Source of the DNA: JAFALK01 sp036500605
Lineage (GTDB): Bacteria > Pseudomonadota > Gammaproteobacteria > Burkholderiales > Burkholderiaceae_C
NCBI GenBank assembly: GCA_036500605.1
Contig: DASYBU010000043.1
Location: 1-64,000, forward strand
DNA: 64,000 nucleotides
Direction of reading: 5' to 3'
The notes beneath the pieces were generated by a model. It was not told where the DNA came from, ran no database searches, and saw nothing but the letters and a program-made list of their open reading frames with translations. This document shows positions 8,183 to 18,207 of the stretch, piece by piece. The translations under genes and the position numbers were made by a program. Within the stretch, counting starts at the first letter, position 1, and the number at the start of each line of letters is the position of its first letter.

Positions 8183-8986
8183 ATGACCATCACGATCAAG
8201 ACCGCCGCCGATGTGGAAGGCATGCGCATTGCCGGCCGCCTCGCCTCCGAGGTGCTGGACATGCTCACCCCGCATGTCAAGCCCGGCATCACCACCGAAG
8301 CGCTGGACAAGCTGGCGCATGACCACATCGTCAACGTCCAGCAAGCCATCCCCGCGCCGCTGAACTATTGCCCGCCCGGTTACACGCCCTACCCCAAGTC
8401 GGTCTGCACCTCGATCAACCATCAGGTCTGCCACGGCATCCCGAATGACCGGCCGCTCAAGAACGGCGACATCGTCAACATCGACGTCACCGTGATCAAG
8501 GATGGCTGGCATGGCGATACCAGCCGCATGTTCGTGGTCGGTGAAGGTTCCATCGCCGCCAAGCGCCTTTGCGCCTTCACGTATGAGGCCATGTGGAAGG
8601 GCATCGCCAAGGTCAAGCCCGGCGCTCGCCTCGGCGACATCGGCCACGCGATCCAGACCTTTGCCGAGGCCAACGGCTTCTCGGTCGTGCGCGAATTCTG
8701 TGGGCACGGCATCGGCCAGGTCTTCCATGAAGAGCCGCAGGTGCTGCACTACGGCCGCCCCGGCACGCTCGAAGAACTCGTGCCCGGCATGATGTTCACG
8801 ATCGAACCCATGATCAACGCCGGCCGCCGCGACATCCGCGAAACCGGCGACGGCTGGACCATCGTCACCAAGGACCGCTCGCTCTCCGCGCAGTGGGAGC
8901 ACACCGTGCTGGTCACCGACACCGGCTACGAAATCATGACGCTGTCGGCCGGCAGCCCGCCGCCGCCCGCCTTCATCACCGGATGA
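8183..8986 (+). CDS. map: Methionine aminopeptidase, type I
   Basis: Removes the initiator Met from nascent proteins. 267 aa in the pita-bread fold with the metal ligands visible: Asp pair in NIDVTVIKDGWHGDTSR, His in EFCGHGIGQVFHEEP, Glu in FTIEPMINAG and Glu in SAQWEHTVLVT. The N-terminus TITIKTAADVEGMRIAGRLA is typical of the short type Ia enzyme. Its TGA overlaps the glnD ATG (ATGA at 8983-8986), so the two are translationally coupled. The usual upstream partner rpsB is not here; the gene follows uppP. Confidence 0.97.
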   Translation: MTITIKTAADVEGMRIAGRLASEVLDMLTPHVKPGITTEALDKLAHDHIVNVQQAIPAPLNYCPPGYTPYPKSVCTSINHQVCHGIPNDRPLKNGDIVNIDVTVIKDGWHGDTSRMFVVGEGSIAAKRLCAFTYEAMWKGIAKVKPGARLGDIGHAIQTFAEANGFSVVREFCGHGIGQVFHEEPQVLHYGRPGTLEELVPGMMFTIEPMINAGRRDIRETGDGWTIVTKDRSLSAQWEHTVLVTDTGYEIMTLSAGSPPPPAFITG

Positions 8987-11571
8987 ACGCGTCCCTGCTT
9001 GCCGAGCAGCGCCAGGCTCTCAAGGCCGGCAAGCAGGCGCTGATCGAGGCCTTCGGCGCGGCCAAGCCTAACGTCACGACCGCACGGCGCCTGCTGCGCG
9101 AACTGGCCGTGCACGTGGACACGCAGCTTGAAGCGCTGTGGGCCCAGTCGAACATGCCCGCCGGTTGCGCCCTGGTAGCCGTGGGCGGCTACGGGCGCGG
9201 CGAGTTGTTCCCCTATTCCGATGTGGACGTGCTGGTCATGCTGCCCGACGGCATGGACGCGCACCACCCCGGCCCCACCAAGACCAGCATCGAAGGCTTC
9301 ATCACGGCGTGCTGGGACATCGGCCTCGAGATCGGCTCCTCGGTCCGCACGCTGAGCGAATGCCTGAGCGAAGCCGCCGGTGACGTGACCGTGCAGACCG
9401 CGCTGCTCGAATCGCGCCTGCTGACCGGCGAGAAGGCGCTCTACAAGCTCTTCGAGCGCAAGTTCGCCAAGACTGTGGACGCGAGCGCCTTCCTGCGCGC
9501 CAAGACGCTGGAAATGCGCCAGCGCCACACCAAGTACGAAGACACGCCCTACTCGCTTGAGCCCAACTGCAAGGAAAGCCCCGGCGGCCTGCGCGACCTG
9601 CAGGTGCTGATCTGGATCTCGCGCGCCGCACATCTGGGCAAGACCTGGAAGGCGCTCGCCAACAAGGGCCTGATCACCGCTTTCGAGAGCCGCCAGTTGC
9701 AACGCAACGAAGGCCTGCTCACGCTGATCCGCGCCAAGCTGCACGTGATCGCGGGCCGGCGCGAAGACCGCCTCGTGTTCGACCTGCAGACCGCCGTGGC
9801 TGAAAGTTTTGGCTATCGCAACACCGACGGCCAGCGCGCCTCCGAAGCGCTGATGCGACGCTATTACTGGGCTGCCAAGGCGGTGACCCAGCTCAACCAG
9901 ATCCTGCTGCTCAATCTCGAGGAACGCGTCAACGGTTCGCAGCAAGAGCTGATGCGGCCGATCAGCGAGCATTTTCTCGATCGCGCCGGCATGCTCGAAG
10001 TGGCGAGCGACGATCTGTACGAGCAGCATCCGCACGCCATCCTCGAAACCTTCCTGCTCTACCAGCGCACGCCCGGCATCAAGGGCCTGTCGGCCCGCAC
10101 GCTGCGCGCGCTCTACAACGCCCGCGAGCTGATGAACGGCGCGTGGCGGCGCGACCCCGCCAACCGCGCCATGTTCATGACCATCCTGCGCGAGCCGGTC
10201 GGTCACACGCATGTGTTCCGCCTGCTCAACCAGACCTCGGTGCTCGGTCGCTACCTGTGGGTCTTCCGCAAGATCGTCGGGCAGATGCAGCATGACCTGT
10301 TCCACGTCTACACGGTGGACCAGCACATCCTGATGGTGCTGCGCAATGTGCGCCGCTTCTTCATCCCCGAGCACGCGCACGAGTACCCGTTCTGCTCGCA
10401 GCTGGCCGCGCAGTGGGACAAGCCCGAGCTGCTCTACATCGCCGCCCTCTTCCACGATGTGGCCAAGGGCCGCGGCGGCGATCATTCCGACCTCGGCGCG
10501 GTGGAAGTGCGGCGCTTCTGCCGTGATCACGGCATCTCGAAGCAGGACACCGAGCTGGTCGAATTCCTGGTCAAGCACCACCTCACGCTCTCACGCGTGG
10601 CGCAGAAGGAAGACCTCTCCGATCCCGACGTCATCGGCAAGTTCACGAAGACCATGGGCGACGCGCGCCACCTGACCGGCCTCTACCTGCTGACCGTGGC
10701 CGACATCCGCGGCACCAGCCCCAAGGTCTGGAACGCCTGGAAGGGCAAGCTGCTCGAAGACCTCTACCGCGTGACCCTGCGCCAGCTCGGCGGTGCGCGG
10801 CCCAATATGGACGCCGAGATCGAGGCCCGCAAGCAGGAAGCCCGCCAGACGCTGGCCCTGCGCGCGCAGTTGCCCGACACCGAAACGCCGCTCTGGAACA
10901 CGCTGGAGGTCAGCTACTTCGCCCGCCACGAGGCCGGCGACCTGGCGTGGCATGCGCGCGAGCTGTGGCGCCATGTGCAGAGCCCCACGCCGATCGTGCG
11001 CGCCCGCCCCTCGCCGATCGGCGAAGGCCTGCAAGTGCTGGTTTATGCGCCCGACCAGCAGGATCTGTTCGCTCGCATATGCGGTTACTTCGACGGTGCA
11101 GGTTTCAACATCCTGGACGCCAAGGTCCACACCACGCGCCAGGGTTATGCGCTCGACACCTTCCAGGTGATCAGCCCCGACACGGAAGCCCACCACCGCG
11201 ATCTGGTCAGCCTGGTCGAATCCAAGCTGAGCCAGGCACTGGCCAGCAGCGGCCCGCTGCCCGAACCGCGCCGCGGCCGGCTCTCGCGCCGCGTCAAGTC
11301 CTTCCCGTTCACACCGCGCATCGCGCTGCGGCCCGATGAACGCGGCCAGCGCTGGCTGCTCTCGATCAGCACCAGCGACCGCGCCGGCCTGCTCTACGCC
11401 ATCGCCCGCGTGCTCGCGCATCACGGCATCAACCTGCAGCTCGCCAAGATCTCCACGCTGGGCGAGCGCGTCGAGGATACGTTCCTGGTCGATGGCGCGG
11501 CGCTGCAGCAGAGCAAGCGGCAATTGCAGGTCGAGAGCGAGCTGCTGGACGCGGTGTCGCTGCCGAACTGA
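8983..11571 (+). CDS. glnD: Bifunctional [protein-PII] uridylyltransferase/uridylyl-removing enzyme
   Basis: GlnD senses glutamine and adds or removes UMP on PII proteins, setting nitrogen assimilation. 862 aa. In order: a nucleotidyltransferase domain with GGYGRGELFPYSDVDVLVM near residues 65-83, a PII-UTase middle domain, an HD domain (AALFHDVAKGRGGDHS near 488) for UMP removal, and two C-terminal ACT domains (QVLVYAPDQQDLFARICGYF and WLLSISTSDRAGLLYAIARV) that bind glutamine. The start is the ATG overlapping the map stop. A longer frame from 8893 lies inside map and is rejected. Confidence 0.97.
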   Translation: MNASLLAEQRQALKAGKQALIEAFGAAKPNVTTARRLLRELAVHVDTQLEALWAQSNMPAGCALVAVGGYGRGELFPYSDVDVLVMLPDGMDAHHPGPTKTSIEGFITACWDIGLEIGSSVRTLSECLSEAAGDVTVQTALLESRLLTGEKALYKLFERKFAKTVDASAFLRAKTLEMRQRHTKYEDTPYSLEPNCKESPGGLRDLQVLIWISRAAHLGKTWKALANKGLITAFESRQLQRNEGLLTLIRAKLHVIAGRREDRLVFDLQTAVAESFGYRNTDGQRASEALMRRYYWAAKAVTQLNQILLLNLEERVNGSQQELMRPISEHFLDRAGMLEVASDDLYEQHPHAILETFLLYQRTPGIKGLSARTLRALYNARELMNGAWRRDPANRAMFMTILREPVGHTHVFRLLNQTSVLGRYLWVFRKIVGQMQHDLFHVYTVDQHILMVLRNVRRFFIPEHAHEYPFCSQLAAQWDKPELLYIAALFHDVAKGRGGDHSDLGAVEVRRFCRDHGISKQDTELVEFLVKHHLTLSRVAQKEDLSDPDVIGKFTKTMGDARHLTGLYLLTVADIRGTSPKVWNAWKGKLLEDLYRVTLRQLGGARPNMDAEIEARKQEARQTLALRAQLPDTETPLWNTLEVSYFARHEAGDLAWHARELWRHVQSPTPIVRARPSPIGEGLQVLVYAPDQQDLFARICGYFDGAGFNILDAKVHTTRQGYALDTFQVISPDTEAHHRDLVSLVESKLSQALASSGPLPEPRRGRLSRRVKSFPFTPRIALRPDERGQRWLLSISTSDRAGLLYAIARVLAHHGINLQLAKISTLGERVEDTFLVDGAALQQSKRQLQVESELLDAVSLPN

Positions 11572-11585
11572 TCCGGGAATAACGC

Positions 11586-11616
11586 CTGAAACAAGCGCAA
11601 TCGGCTTGGCTATACT
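11586..11616 (+). promoter_or_regulatory. Probable sigma-70 promoter of tRNA-Ala
   Basis: A near-consensus -10 TATACT (11611-11616) lies 13 nt before the tRNA, with a weaker -35-like CTGAAA (11586-11591) at 19 bp spacing. The -10 is convincing; the -35 is tentative. Confidence 0.55.
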
Positions 11617-11628
11617 GGTTTCAGCGTC

Positions 11629-11704
<76 letters not shown>

Positions 11705-11777
11705 CCACTTTCGTACCGTTTCCCTCTATGAAGCGGTATGACTGGGGGTGCACAAGAAGCCTTGAGCGCTTGATTCC

Positions 11778-14700
11778 TTAACGGTTCGCGGGTGCTGCCC
11801 CGGCATTGTGTAGGCCCGGCGATCCTTTCCTGCGCGCACGGCGGACCAAGTACCAGGCGGCTGGAACGACAAGCATGCTCAGCAACGGCGCCGTGACCAT
11901 ACCGCCCACCATGGGCGCGGCAATGCGCGTCATCACCTCCGATCCGGTCCCATGGCCAAAAAGGATCGGAAGCAGGCCCGCCATGACGACAGCGACGGTC
12001 ATCGCCTTCGGCCGTACTCGCAGCACGGCGCCTTCGCGAATGGCGGCCAAGAGCGTCTCATCCGTATCGGGCTCGCCCGCGTTCAGGCGCTTGTCGTGAG
12101 CGTTCTTCAGGTAGACAAGCATGACCACGCCGAACTCGGTGGCAACGCCGGCGAGCGCGATGAAGCCGACCGCAGTCGCGACCGAAATCGCGTGGCCGAG
12201 TGCCCAGATCAACCAAAACCCACCGACCAGCGAGAAAGGCACGGCCGCCATCACGAGTGCCGCGTCGCTGAAGGACCGAAACAGCAGGTAGAGCAGCACG
12301 AAGATGATCGCGAGCGTGACGGGCACGACGAGCTTGAGCCGCTCGGTCGCGCGCTCCAGGTACTCGAACTGGCCCGACCACGAGACGGCATAGCCGGCCG
12401 GCAGCGCGACTTGCCGGGCCACTGCGGCCTGCATGTCAGTCACGACTGAGCGCAAGTCGCGGCCGCGCACGTCGACATAGACCCATCCGGAGAGCCGTGC
12501 GTTCTCGCTGCGCAGCATCGGTGGGCCTTCTGCGATGGAAATTCGGGCCACGTCCTGCAGCAGCACGGTGGCGCCCTTCTCCGTCACAAAGGGCAGCTGA
12601 CGCAGCCGTTCGAGGGAGTCTCGAAGCTCCCGCGGGTAGCGCACGTTGATGGGGTAGCGCTCTCGCCCCTGGATGACTTCGCCGACCTTGTCGCCGCCGA
12701 TGGCCGTTGACACGACCGATTGGACGTCGGCCACCGACAGGCCGTAGCGAGCCGCAGCCAGGCGGTCGACATCAACATCGACATAGCGGCCGCCGGTGAG
12801 GCGTTCCGCCAGCGCCGACGACACGCCGGGTACGTTCTTGACCGCCGCTTCGATTTGCGTTGTCAGCCGGTCAATGGTCGCCAGATCCGCCCCGGCCACC
12901 TTCACGCCGACCGGGCTCTTGATGCCGGTGGCCAGCATGTCGATGCGATTGCGGATGGGCGGCACCCAGACGTTCGACAGCCCGGGCACCTGGACTACGC
13001 GGTCGAGCTCCTCGACCAACTTGTCGGGCGTCATTCCTGTGCGCCACTGATCGCGCGGCTTGAACCGGACGGTTGTCTCGAACATTTCAAGCGGAGCGGG
13101 GTCGGTCGCCGTATCGGCGCGCCCGGCCTTGCCGAAGACTCGCTCCACCTCCGGGACCGTCTTGATCAGCCGGTCGGTCTGCTGCAGCAACTCGGTCGCC
13201 TTCGAGACCGACAGCCCCGGCTGCGCTGAAGGCATGTACAGCAGATCGCCCTCATCCAGGGTCGGCATGAACTCAGCGCCAAGCCGCATCACGGGAATCG
13301 CCGTCGCTGCCAACACCACGGCCGCAATCGCAAGCGTGGCCCACGGAAAACGCAGCACTGCCTCCAGCGCCGGCCGGTACACGGCGATGAGCAGCCGGTT
13401 CACCGGATTCGCCGTCTCCTTCGGAATTCGCCCGCGAATCAGGTAGCCCATCAGCACGGGCACCAGCGTCACCGACAGTCCGGCAGCTGCGGCCATCGCG
13501 TATGACTTGGTGAAGGCCAGCGGCGAGAACAAGCGTCCCTCCTGCGCCTCCAGGGAAAACACCGGCAGGAAGGACAGCGTGATGACCAGCAGCGAGAAAA
13601 ACAGCGCCGGCCCGACCTCGACACAGGCTTGCGTCACCAGCTCCCAACGCTCAATGACCATTGGCTGACGCCCCTGAGCGTCCTCGAAGTTCTCGATGTG
13701 TTTGTGGACTGCCTCCACGAGAACCACACTCGCATCGACCATGGCGCCGAGCGCGATAGCAACGCCGCCCAGGCTCAGGATGTTCGCGCTGACGCCTTGC
13801 CAATGCATCACGATGAAGGCCGTGAGTACGCCGACCGGCAAGGTGACGACGGCCACCAAGGCCGAGCGCAGATGAAAGAGAAACACGGCGCAAACCAGCG
13901 CCACGACGACGAACTCCTCGATCAGCTTCACGCGCAGGTTGTCGACGGCGCGGTCGATGAGCTTGGAGCGGTCGTAGGTCTCGACGACCTCAACGCCCGG
14001 CGGAAGGCTGGGCTTCAGCGCGGCGAGCTTGGCCTTCACGGCCTCGATGGAGCTGCGCGCGTTCTTGCCGGAGCGCATCACGACCACACCACCAGTCACC
14101 TCGCCCTGGCCGTCGAGCTCGGCGACGCCACGGCGCATCTCCGGCCCGATCTGCATGGTGGCAACATCGCGCAGCAACACCGGGGTGGCGCCGGTCACAG
14201 AAAGCGGAATGCTGCGAAAGTCGTCGAGTGATTTCAAGAAGCCGCGAGAGCGAATCATGTACTCGGCCTCAGCCAGCTCGATGACAGAACCGCCGGTCGC
14301 CTGATTGGCATTCGTCAGCGCCTCGACAACCATCTTCTGCGTCACGCCGAGGCCGCGCATGCGATCGGGATCCAGGACGACCTGGTACTGCCGCACCATG
14401 CCCCCGATGCTCGCGACCTCGGCCACGTCGGGAATGGTCTTCAGCTCGAACTTCAGGAACCAGTCGTTGAGTGCTCGCAACTGACCCAGGTCGCTCTTGC
14501 CCGTGCGGTCGACGAGCGCGTATTCGTAGACCCAGCCCACCCCGGTCGCGTCAGGACCGAGCGCAGCGGTCGCGCCTTGCGGCAGCTTGCTTTGCACCTG
14601 GTTCAGATACTCGACGACACGGGAGCGGGCCCAATAGGGATCGGTCTTGTCGTCGAACAGCACATAGACGAAGGAATCCCCGAAGAACGAGTAGCCCCGC

Positions 14701-14945
14701 ACCGTCTTTGCGCCCGGCACGCTCAGCATCGTCGTGGTCAGCGGATAGGTGACCAGGTCTTCGACCACTTGGGGTGGCTTGCCTGGATAGGTGGTGCGCA
14801 CGATGACCTGGACGTCACTCAGGTCCGGCAAGGCATCCACGGGCGTGCGAGCGACGGACCAGAGTCCGGCGCCGGCCAGAAATCCCGTCGCAATGAGGAC
14901 CAGGAATCGGTTCACGACCGACCATCGAATCAGCGCGGCGATCAT
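11778..14945 (-). CDS. cusA: Cu(I)/Ag(I) efflux RND pump, CusA type
   Basis: 1055-aa inner-membrane trimeric RND transporter of the heavy-metal efflux group. The segment VNRFLVLIATGF... with TPVDALPDLSDVQVIV is characteristic of HME-RND pumps. The three methionines that form the metal path in E. coli CusA are all present: in GDLLYMPS, APLEMFET and NRNRIDMLATG-like context (RNRIDML). This favours monovalent copper/silver over the divalent Czc specificity. Twelve membrane segments and two large periplasmic loops are expected from the length. The ATGA start overlaps the cusB stop. The gene converges on tRNA-Ala. Confidence 0.93.
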   Translation of the reverse strand: MIAALIRWSVVNRFLVLIATGFLAGAGLWSVARTPVDALPDLSDVQVIVRTTYPGKPPQVVEDLVTYPLTTTMLSVPGAKTVRGYSFFGDSFVYVLFDDKTDPYWARSRVVEYLNQVQSKLPQGATAALGPDATGVGWVYEYALVDRTGKSDLGQLRALNDWFLKFELKTIPDVAEVASIGGMVRQYQVVLDPDRMRGLGVTQKMVVEALTNANQATGGSVIELAEAEYMIRSRGFLKSLDDFRSIPLSVTGATPVLLRDVATMQIGPEMRRGVAELDGQGEVTGGVVVMRSGKNARSSIEAVKAKLAALKPSLPPGVEVVETYDRSKLIDRAVDNLRVKLIEEFVVVALVCAVFLFHLRSALVAVVTLPVGVLTAFIVMHWQGVSANILSLGGVAIALGAMVDASVVLVEAVHKHIENFEDAQGRQPMVIERWELVTQACVEVGPALFFSLLVITLSFLPVFSLEAQEGRLFSPLAFTKSYAMAAAAGLSVTLVPVLMGYLIRGRIPKETANPVNRLLIAVYRPALEAVLRFPWATLAIAAVVLAATAIPVMRLGAEFMPTLDEGDLLYMPSAQPGLSVSKATELLQQTDRLIKTVPEVERVFGKAGRADTATDPAPLEMFETTVRFKPRDQWRTGMTPDKLVEELDRVVQVPGLSNVWVPPIRNRIDMLATGIKSPVGVKVAGADLATIDRLTTQIEAAVKNVPGVSSALAERLTGGRYVDVDVDRLAAARYGLSVADVQSVVSTAIGGDKVGEVIQGRERYPINVRYPRELRDSLERLRQLPFVTEKGATVLLQDVARISIAEGPPMLRSENARLSGWVYVDVRGRDLRSVVTDMQAAVARQVALPAGYAVSWSGQFEYLERATERLKLVVPVTLAIIFVLLYLLFRSFSDAALVMAAVPFSLVGGFWLIWALGHAISVATAVGFIALAGVATEFGVVMLVYLKNAHDKRLNAGEPDTDETLLAAIREGAVLRVRPKAMTVAVVMAGLLPILFGHGTGSEVMTRIAAPMVGGMVTAPLLSMLVVPAAWYLVRRARRKGSPGLHNAGAAPANR

Positions 14946-16195
14946 TTCGCCTCCCCGGCAGGCGTCGCCGCCATCGCGCCCAGCACCGACTTCAGCCGCG
15001 CCTCCGAGTCGATCAGGAACTGGCCGCTCGCGACGACTTGCTCGCCTTCATGGAGCCCTTGAACCACCTCGACGCTGTCGCCGAGGTCGGCCCCCAGCTG
15101 AACCTCACGGGGCTCGAAGGAACCGTTGTCCAGGCGGACGATGGCGACCGCGCGAGCACCCGTCCGAATGACCGCTTCAGAAGGCACGACCAGGCGATTG
15201 CTCACGGGGCCCGCGACCTGCAGGCGCAGCAGCATGCCCGGCGTCAATGTCCCGCCCCGGTTGTCGATCTCGAAGCGTGCCTGCAACGTTCTCGTGTTCG
15301 CGCTGACCTGTGGCAGGACCTCTTGGAGTACACCCTCAAAGGCCTGCGTTGTATCGGCCTGAAGAATCGCCTTGACCTTCTGGCCGCGGGTCAGGTGAAC
15401 AGCCTGCGCCTCCGGAATCTCGGCGACGGCCCAGACCTTCTCCAGCCCCGCGATCCGAAAGAGCGTCATCCCCGGCGTGACCGCAATGCCCTCGCGAACA
15501 CCGAGTTCAGCGATCACGCCACTGACCGGCGCGCTGAGGGTGAACCGAGCGAGCGCGGTTCCCGACTCCTCGCTCTGACGGACGAGTGCGTCGGGAATGG
15601 ACATGGCGCGCATGCGTTCACGCGATGCGGCGATCAGTTCATCAGGAACACCAGCGCGCTTGAGGGCCAGCAACTCGTTCTGCGGCGCGAGCCACTCGGG
15701 TGCAAACACGGTGGCCAGAGCTTGACCCTTGCGCACCTGCTCCATCGGCGCACGAACGGCCAGGCGCTCGACATAGCCGGCCACGCGCGTCTGCACGGCG
15801 ACGTTCAGCCGTTCGTCGAACTGGGCGGTCCCGACGGCATCGAAAGAAGACGAAACGTTGGTGCGCTTGACGAGGGCGGTGCGGATGCCGAGGTTCTGTT
15901 GCACCGTCGGGCTGATCCTCACGCCGGAGTCACCGGGTCCGCCGGCTTCATCGGCATACACAGGCGCGAGCTGCATGTCCATGAATGGCGATTTGCCCGG
16001 TTTCTCGAATCGCGGGCCCGGGACCATCGGGTCGTGCCAGTACAGAACCTTGCGCTCACCCGCTGCGGAAGCGCCTGGCATGTTGGCCATCACGGCCTGC
16101 GATGAGGTGTTGAGCTTGCGGCCGGCGTAGAAGCCTCCGCCAGCCAGGAGGGCAGCAGCGAATACGCTGAGCGTGAGGGTGGCGCTGCGTTTCAT
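14942..16195 (-). CDS. cusB: Periplasmic adaptor of the Cus-type pump
   Basis: 417-aa membrane-fusion protein linking CusA to the outer-membrane channel. After an N-terminal membrane anchor it carries a heavy-metal-binding domain (YWHDPMVPG, then RFEKPGKSPFMDM and LAPVY), typical of CusB proteins. A long hairpin, lipoyl and beta-barrel domains with a C-terminal membrane-proximal domain follow. Met and His in the metal-binding domain fit Cu(I)/Ag(I) delivery to CusA. It overlaps both neighbours by 4 nt (ATGA), so the three genes are one translationally coupled unit. Confidence 0.93.
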   Translation of the reverse strand: MKRSATLTLSVFAAALLAGGGFYAGRKLNTSSQAVMANMPGASAAGERKVLYWHDPMVPGPRFEKPGKSPFMDMQLAPVYADEAGGPGDSGVRISPTVQQNLGIRTALVKRTNVSSSFDAVGTAQFDERLNVAVQTRVAGYVERLAVRAPMEQVRKGQALATVFAPEWLAPQNELLALKRAGVPDELIAASRERMRAMSIPDALVRQSEESGTALARFTLSAPVSGVIAELGVREGIAVTPGMTLFRIAGLEKVWAVAEIPEAQAVHLTRGQKVKAILQADTTQAFEGVLQEVLPQVSANTRTLQARFEIDNRGGTLTPGMLLRLQVAGPVSNRLVVPSEAVIRTGARAVAIVRLDNGSFEPREVQLGADLGDSVEVVQGLHEGEQVVASGQFLIDSEARLKSVLGAMAATPAGEAK

Positions 16196-17454
16196 TGCAG
16201 GTCTCCTTCTTGCAATGGCTTGTAGGCCAACTGGGCTTGGGTCTTTGCGAGATCACGCTGAAGCGTGAGCAGCTTGCGCTGTACATCCACCTCCATGTGC
16301 CGCGCCTCGAACAGGGTCATCAAGCTCAGCTGGTTCGACCGGTAGCCGGCCATGGCGGCAGCAGTGCGCTGCTGCGCGGGAAGAACGACGGCGGTTCGGT
16401 AGCGCTCGATGCGCTCAGTCAGACGCTGCACGTCGCTGTTCAGCGCTCGGTACTCGGCGGTCGCCGAACGGGTGGCTTCGGCGAGATCGGCCTCGGCCTT
16501 GTCGACCCTCGCCAGCCTGGCTGCGGTCTCGCGATCCTGCCGCTGGTTCCGGGCTACCGGCAAGGGAATGCTGACGCCGACCGAGACCATGTCGGCGTAC
16601 CCCGTGCGTTGGCCGTAGGAGACCTCCCAGGTCCAGTTCGGATGCCGATTCGCCGCGGCCACTGAAGCCTCGCCACGCGCCACTTCGATGTCTCGCTCGG
16701 CGGTGAGAATGTTCGTGCTGGACGCGACGTACGCCTGTTCCGGCGGCACTGTCAGTACAGGCGGCGCGACAAGTTCGTCGGCGGCTTGCCCCGTCCACCG
16801 TGCGAGCGCGACCTGTGCAGCGTCCTGGGTCTGGAGAACCTCAGCCGAGTCGTCCTCAGCCCCGCCGCGGGCACTGATCAGCGCCAGGACCTCCTGGCTG
16901 TTTCCCGCTGCCGAGGAAAGCCTCGCCTTGGCGGCTTCCAGTTCTTCGTGCAGGTGATGCTCGGTCAGCCTCGTCAGCTTGAGGGTTTCGCCAGCGTAAA
17001 ACGCGTCAAGATAGGCGAGCGCGGTCTGCAGTCGAACTTCTGCGGCGGCGCGCTGGACGGCGACACGTTCTCGCGCAACCAGCGCGTCGGCGGCCGCCTG
17101 ACGCGCCGCACGCTTCTCTGACGACAGCCATTCCTGGCCGATCCCGATACGCTTCATCGTCATCGAGTCCCGTGTCGTGCTGAAGCGGTCGCCGCCTGTT
17201 GCGGGGAGGTTGTCGATGCCGACTCTCAACGTGGGGTCGGGGAGTTGGCCGGCCGCGCGGGCCGACTCTGATGCGCTGGTGACGCCAGCGCGAGCCCCGC
17301 GCGTCGCTTCGGAGCGCTGGGCCGCAAGCTCAAGCGCCTGGTTGAAGGTGATGGGCGCTGCTGACGTTGCTGACGCTGCTGAGGCGGGCGTCGGCGCAAG
17401 TGCGGCCGAGAAGGCGACAGCCAAGGCGGCTGCGCGGGGGAAGTGCTGGGACAT
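16192..17454 (-). CDS. Outer-membrane factor of the Cus-type pump (TolC family)
   Basis: 420-aa outer-membrane efflux protein with a signal peptide (MSQHFPRAAALAVAFSAAL...ASAAS) and two OEP repeats rich in coiled-coil helices (ITFNQALELAAQRSEATRGARAG; ERDIEVARGEASVAAANRHPNW). There is no lipobox, so it is CzcC/TolC-like rather than an acylated CusC. I chose the ATG at 17454, which gives a proper signal peptide; the frame is open to 17511. It precedes and overlaps cusB. Confidence 0.88.
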   Translation of the reverse strand: MSQHFPRAAALAVAFSAALAPTPASAASATSAAPITFNQALELAAQRSEATRGARAGVTSASESARAAGQLPDPTLRVGIDNLPATGGDRFSTTRDSMTMKRIGIGQEWLSSEKRAARQAAADALVARERVAVQRAAAEVRLQTALAYLDAFYAGETLKLTRLTEHHLHEELEAAKARLSSAAGNSQEVLALISARGGAEDDSAEVLQTQDAAQVALARWTGQAADELVAPPVLTVPPEQAYVASSTNILTAERDIEVARGEASVAAANRHPNWTWEVSYGQRTGYADMVSVGVSIPLPVARNQRQDRETAARLARVDKAEADLAEATRSATAEYRALNSDVQRLTERIERYRTAVVLPAQQRTAAAMAGYRSNQLSLMTLFEARHMEVDVQRKLLTLQRDLAKTQAQLAYKPLQEGDLQ

Positions 17455-17530
17455 GGAAACTCCGAGGACGAACAAGTCATTCGCCGGCGCACGGACAGGC
17501 CGCGCCGACACAGTTCAATCGACGGAGGGG

Positions 17531-17914
17531 TCAGACGCGAAGTCTGAGGGTGGACAGGAAAACGGGTTCAGGAGGCGGTCGTGCCTCAGGCGCTGAGGCC
17601 ACGGGCAGTGCCGTTGCTTCGACGGAGTCGAGCAGCATTGGCAACACCAGCACCTGCACGAGCATCGGAAGCATCGTTGCGGGAAGCTTCACCGCCTCGA
17701 ACGATTGCGCGGCGCTTGCCGCGTGCTGATGGCAGAGCAGCGGCTGAGCCTGATCCATGCCCTCGCAAGGCTGTCCAGCGGCAACCATTGCCACCATCGC
17801 CGCAGCATCGGCCTGACCCGGGCAGACATAGCTCGCCCACGCCAGCTGGGAGAACAGCAAGGCAAACGCCACGAAGAACGTGGTGGTCAGGCGACGGGTG
17901 TGACGGCGGAACAT
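17531..17914 (-). CDS. Small Cys/His-containing exported protein at the head of the cus operon
   Basis: 127 aa. It starts with a hydrophobic export segment (TTTFFVAFALLFSQLAWAS). The mature part carries spaced Cys, Met and His residues (SYVCPGQ, GQPCEGMDQAQPLLCHQH) that could bind copper, then a second hydrophobic stretch (PATMLPMLVQVLVLPML). Unnamed proteins like this often head Cus/Czc operons in Burkholderiales. I infer a periplasmic metal-binding or sensing role from context only. It is 76 bp upstream of the outer-membrane factor start. No cusRS pair is visible nearby. Confidence 0.72.
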   Translation of the reverse strand: MFRRHTRRLTTTFFVAFALLFSQLAWASYVCPGQADAAAMVAMVAAGQPCEGMDQAQPLLCHQHAASAAQSFEAVKLPATMLPMLVQVLVLPMLLDSVEATALPVASAPEARPPPEPVFLSTLRLRV

Positions 17915-18207
17915 GGTCGGGGCAGTTTAACGGTACCTCGCGGGCTGCGATAAAACAGCTGCGCGGAAAGTCAGCAGCTGCTGGCGCGACCCACCCGCTA
18001 AAGCCCGCAGGGCCACTCGGAACCTGACACTTCAGCGCGCTCGTCAAGCAGGGTGTGATGAAGGAGATCCGCGCCGGCAGCGTCGCTCTCTTCTGACGGT
18101 GATTCTGAGGCCCCGGGTTTTCCGTGATGCTAACGACATGGTTAAGCGCAGTTTGCCGTGTACGATTCTTCGCGCTTGAATCCTCATCGCGCCGCACCAG
18201 GACTCCC

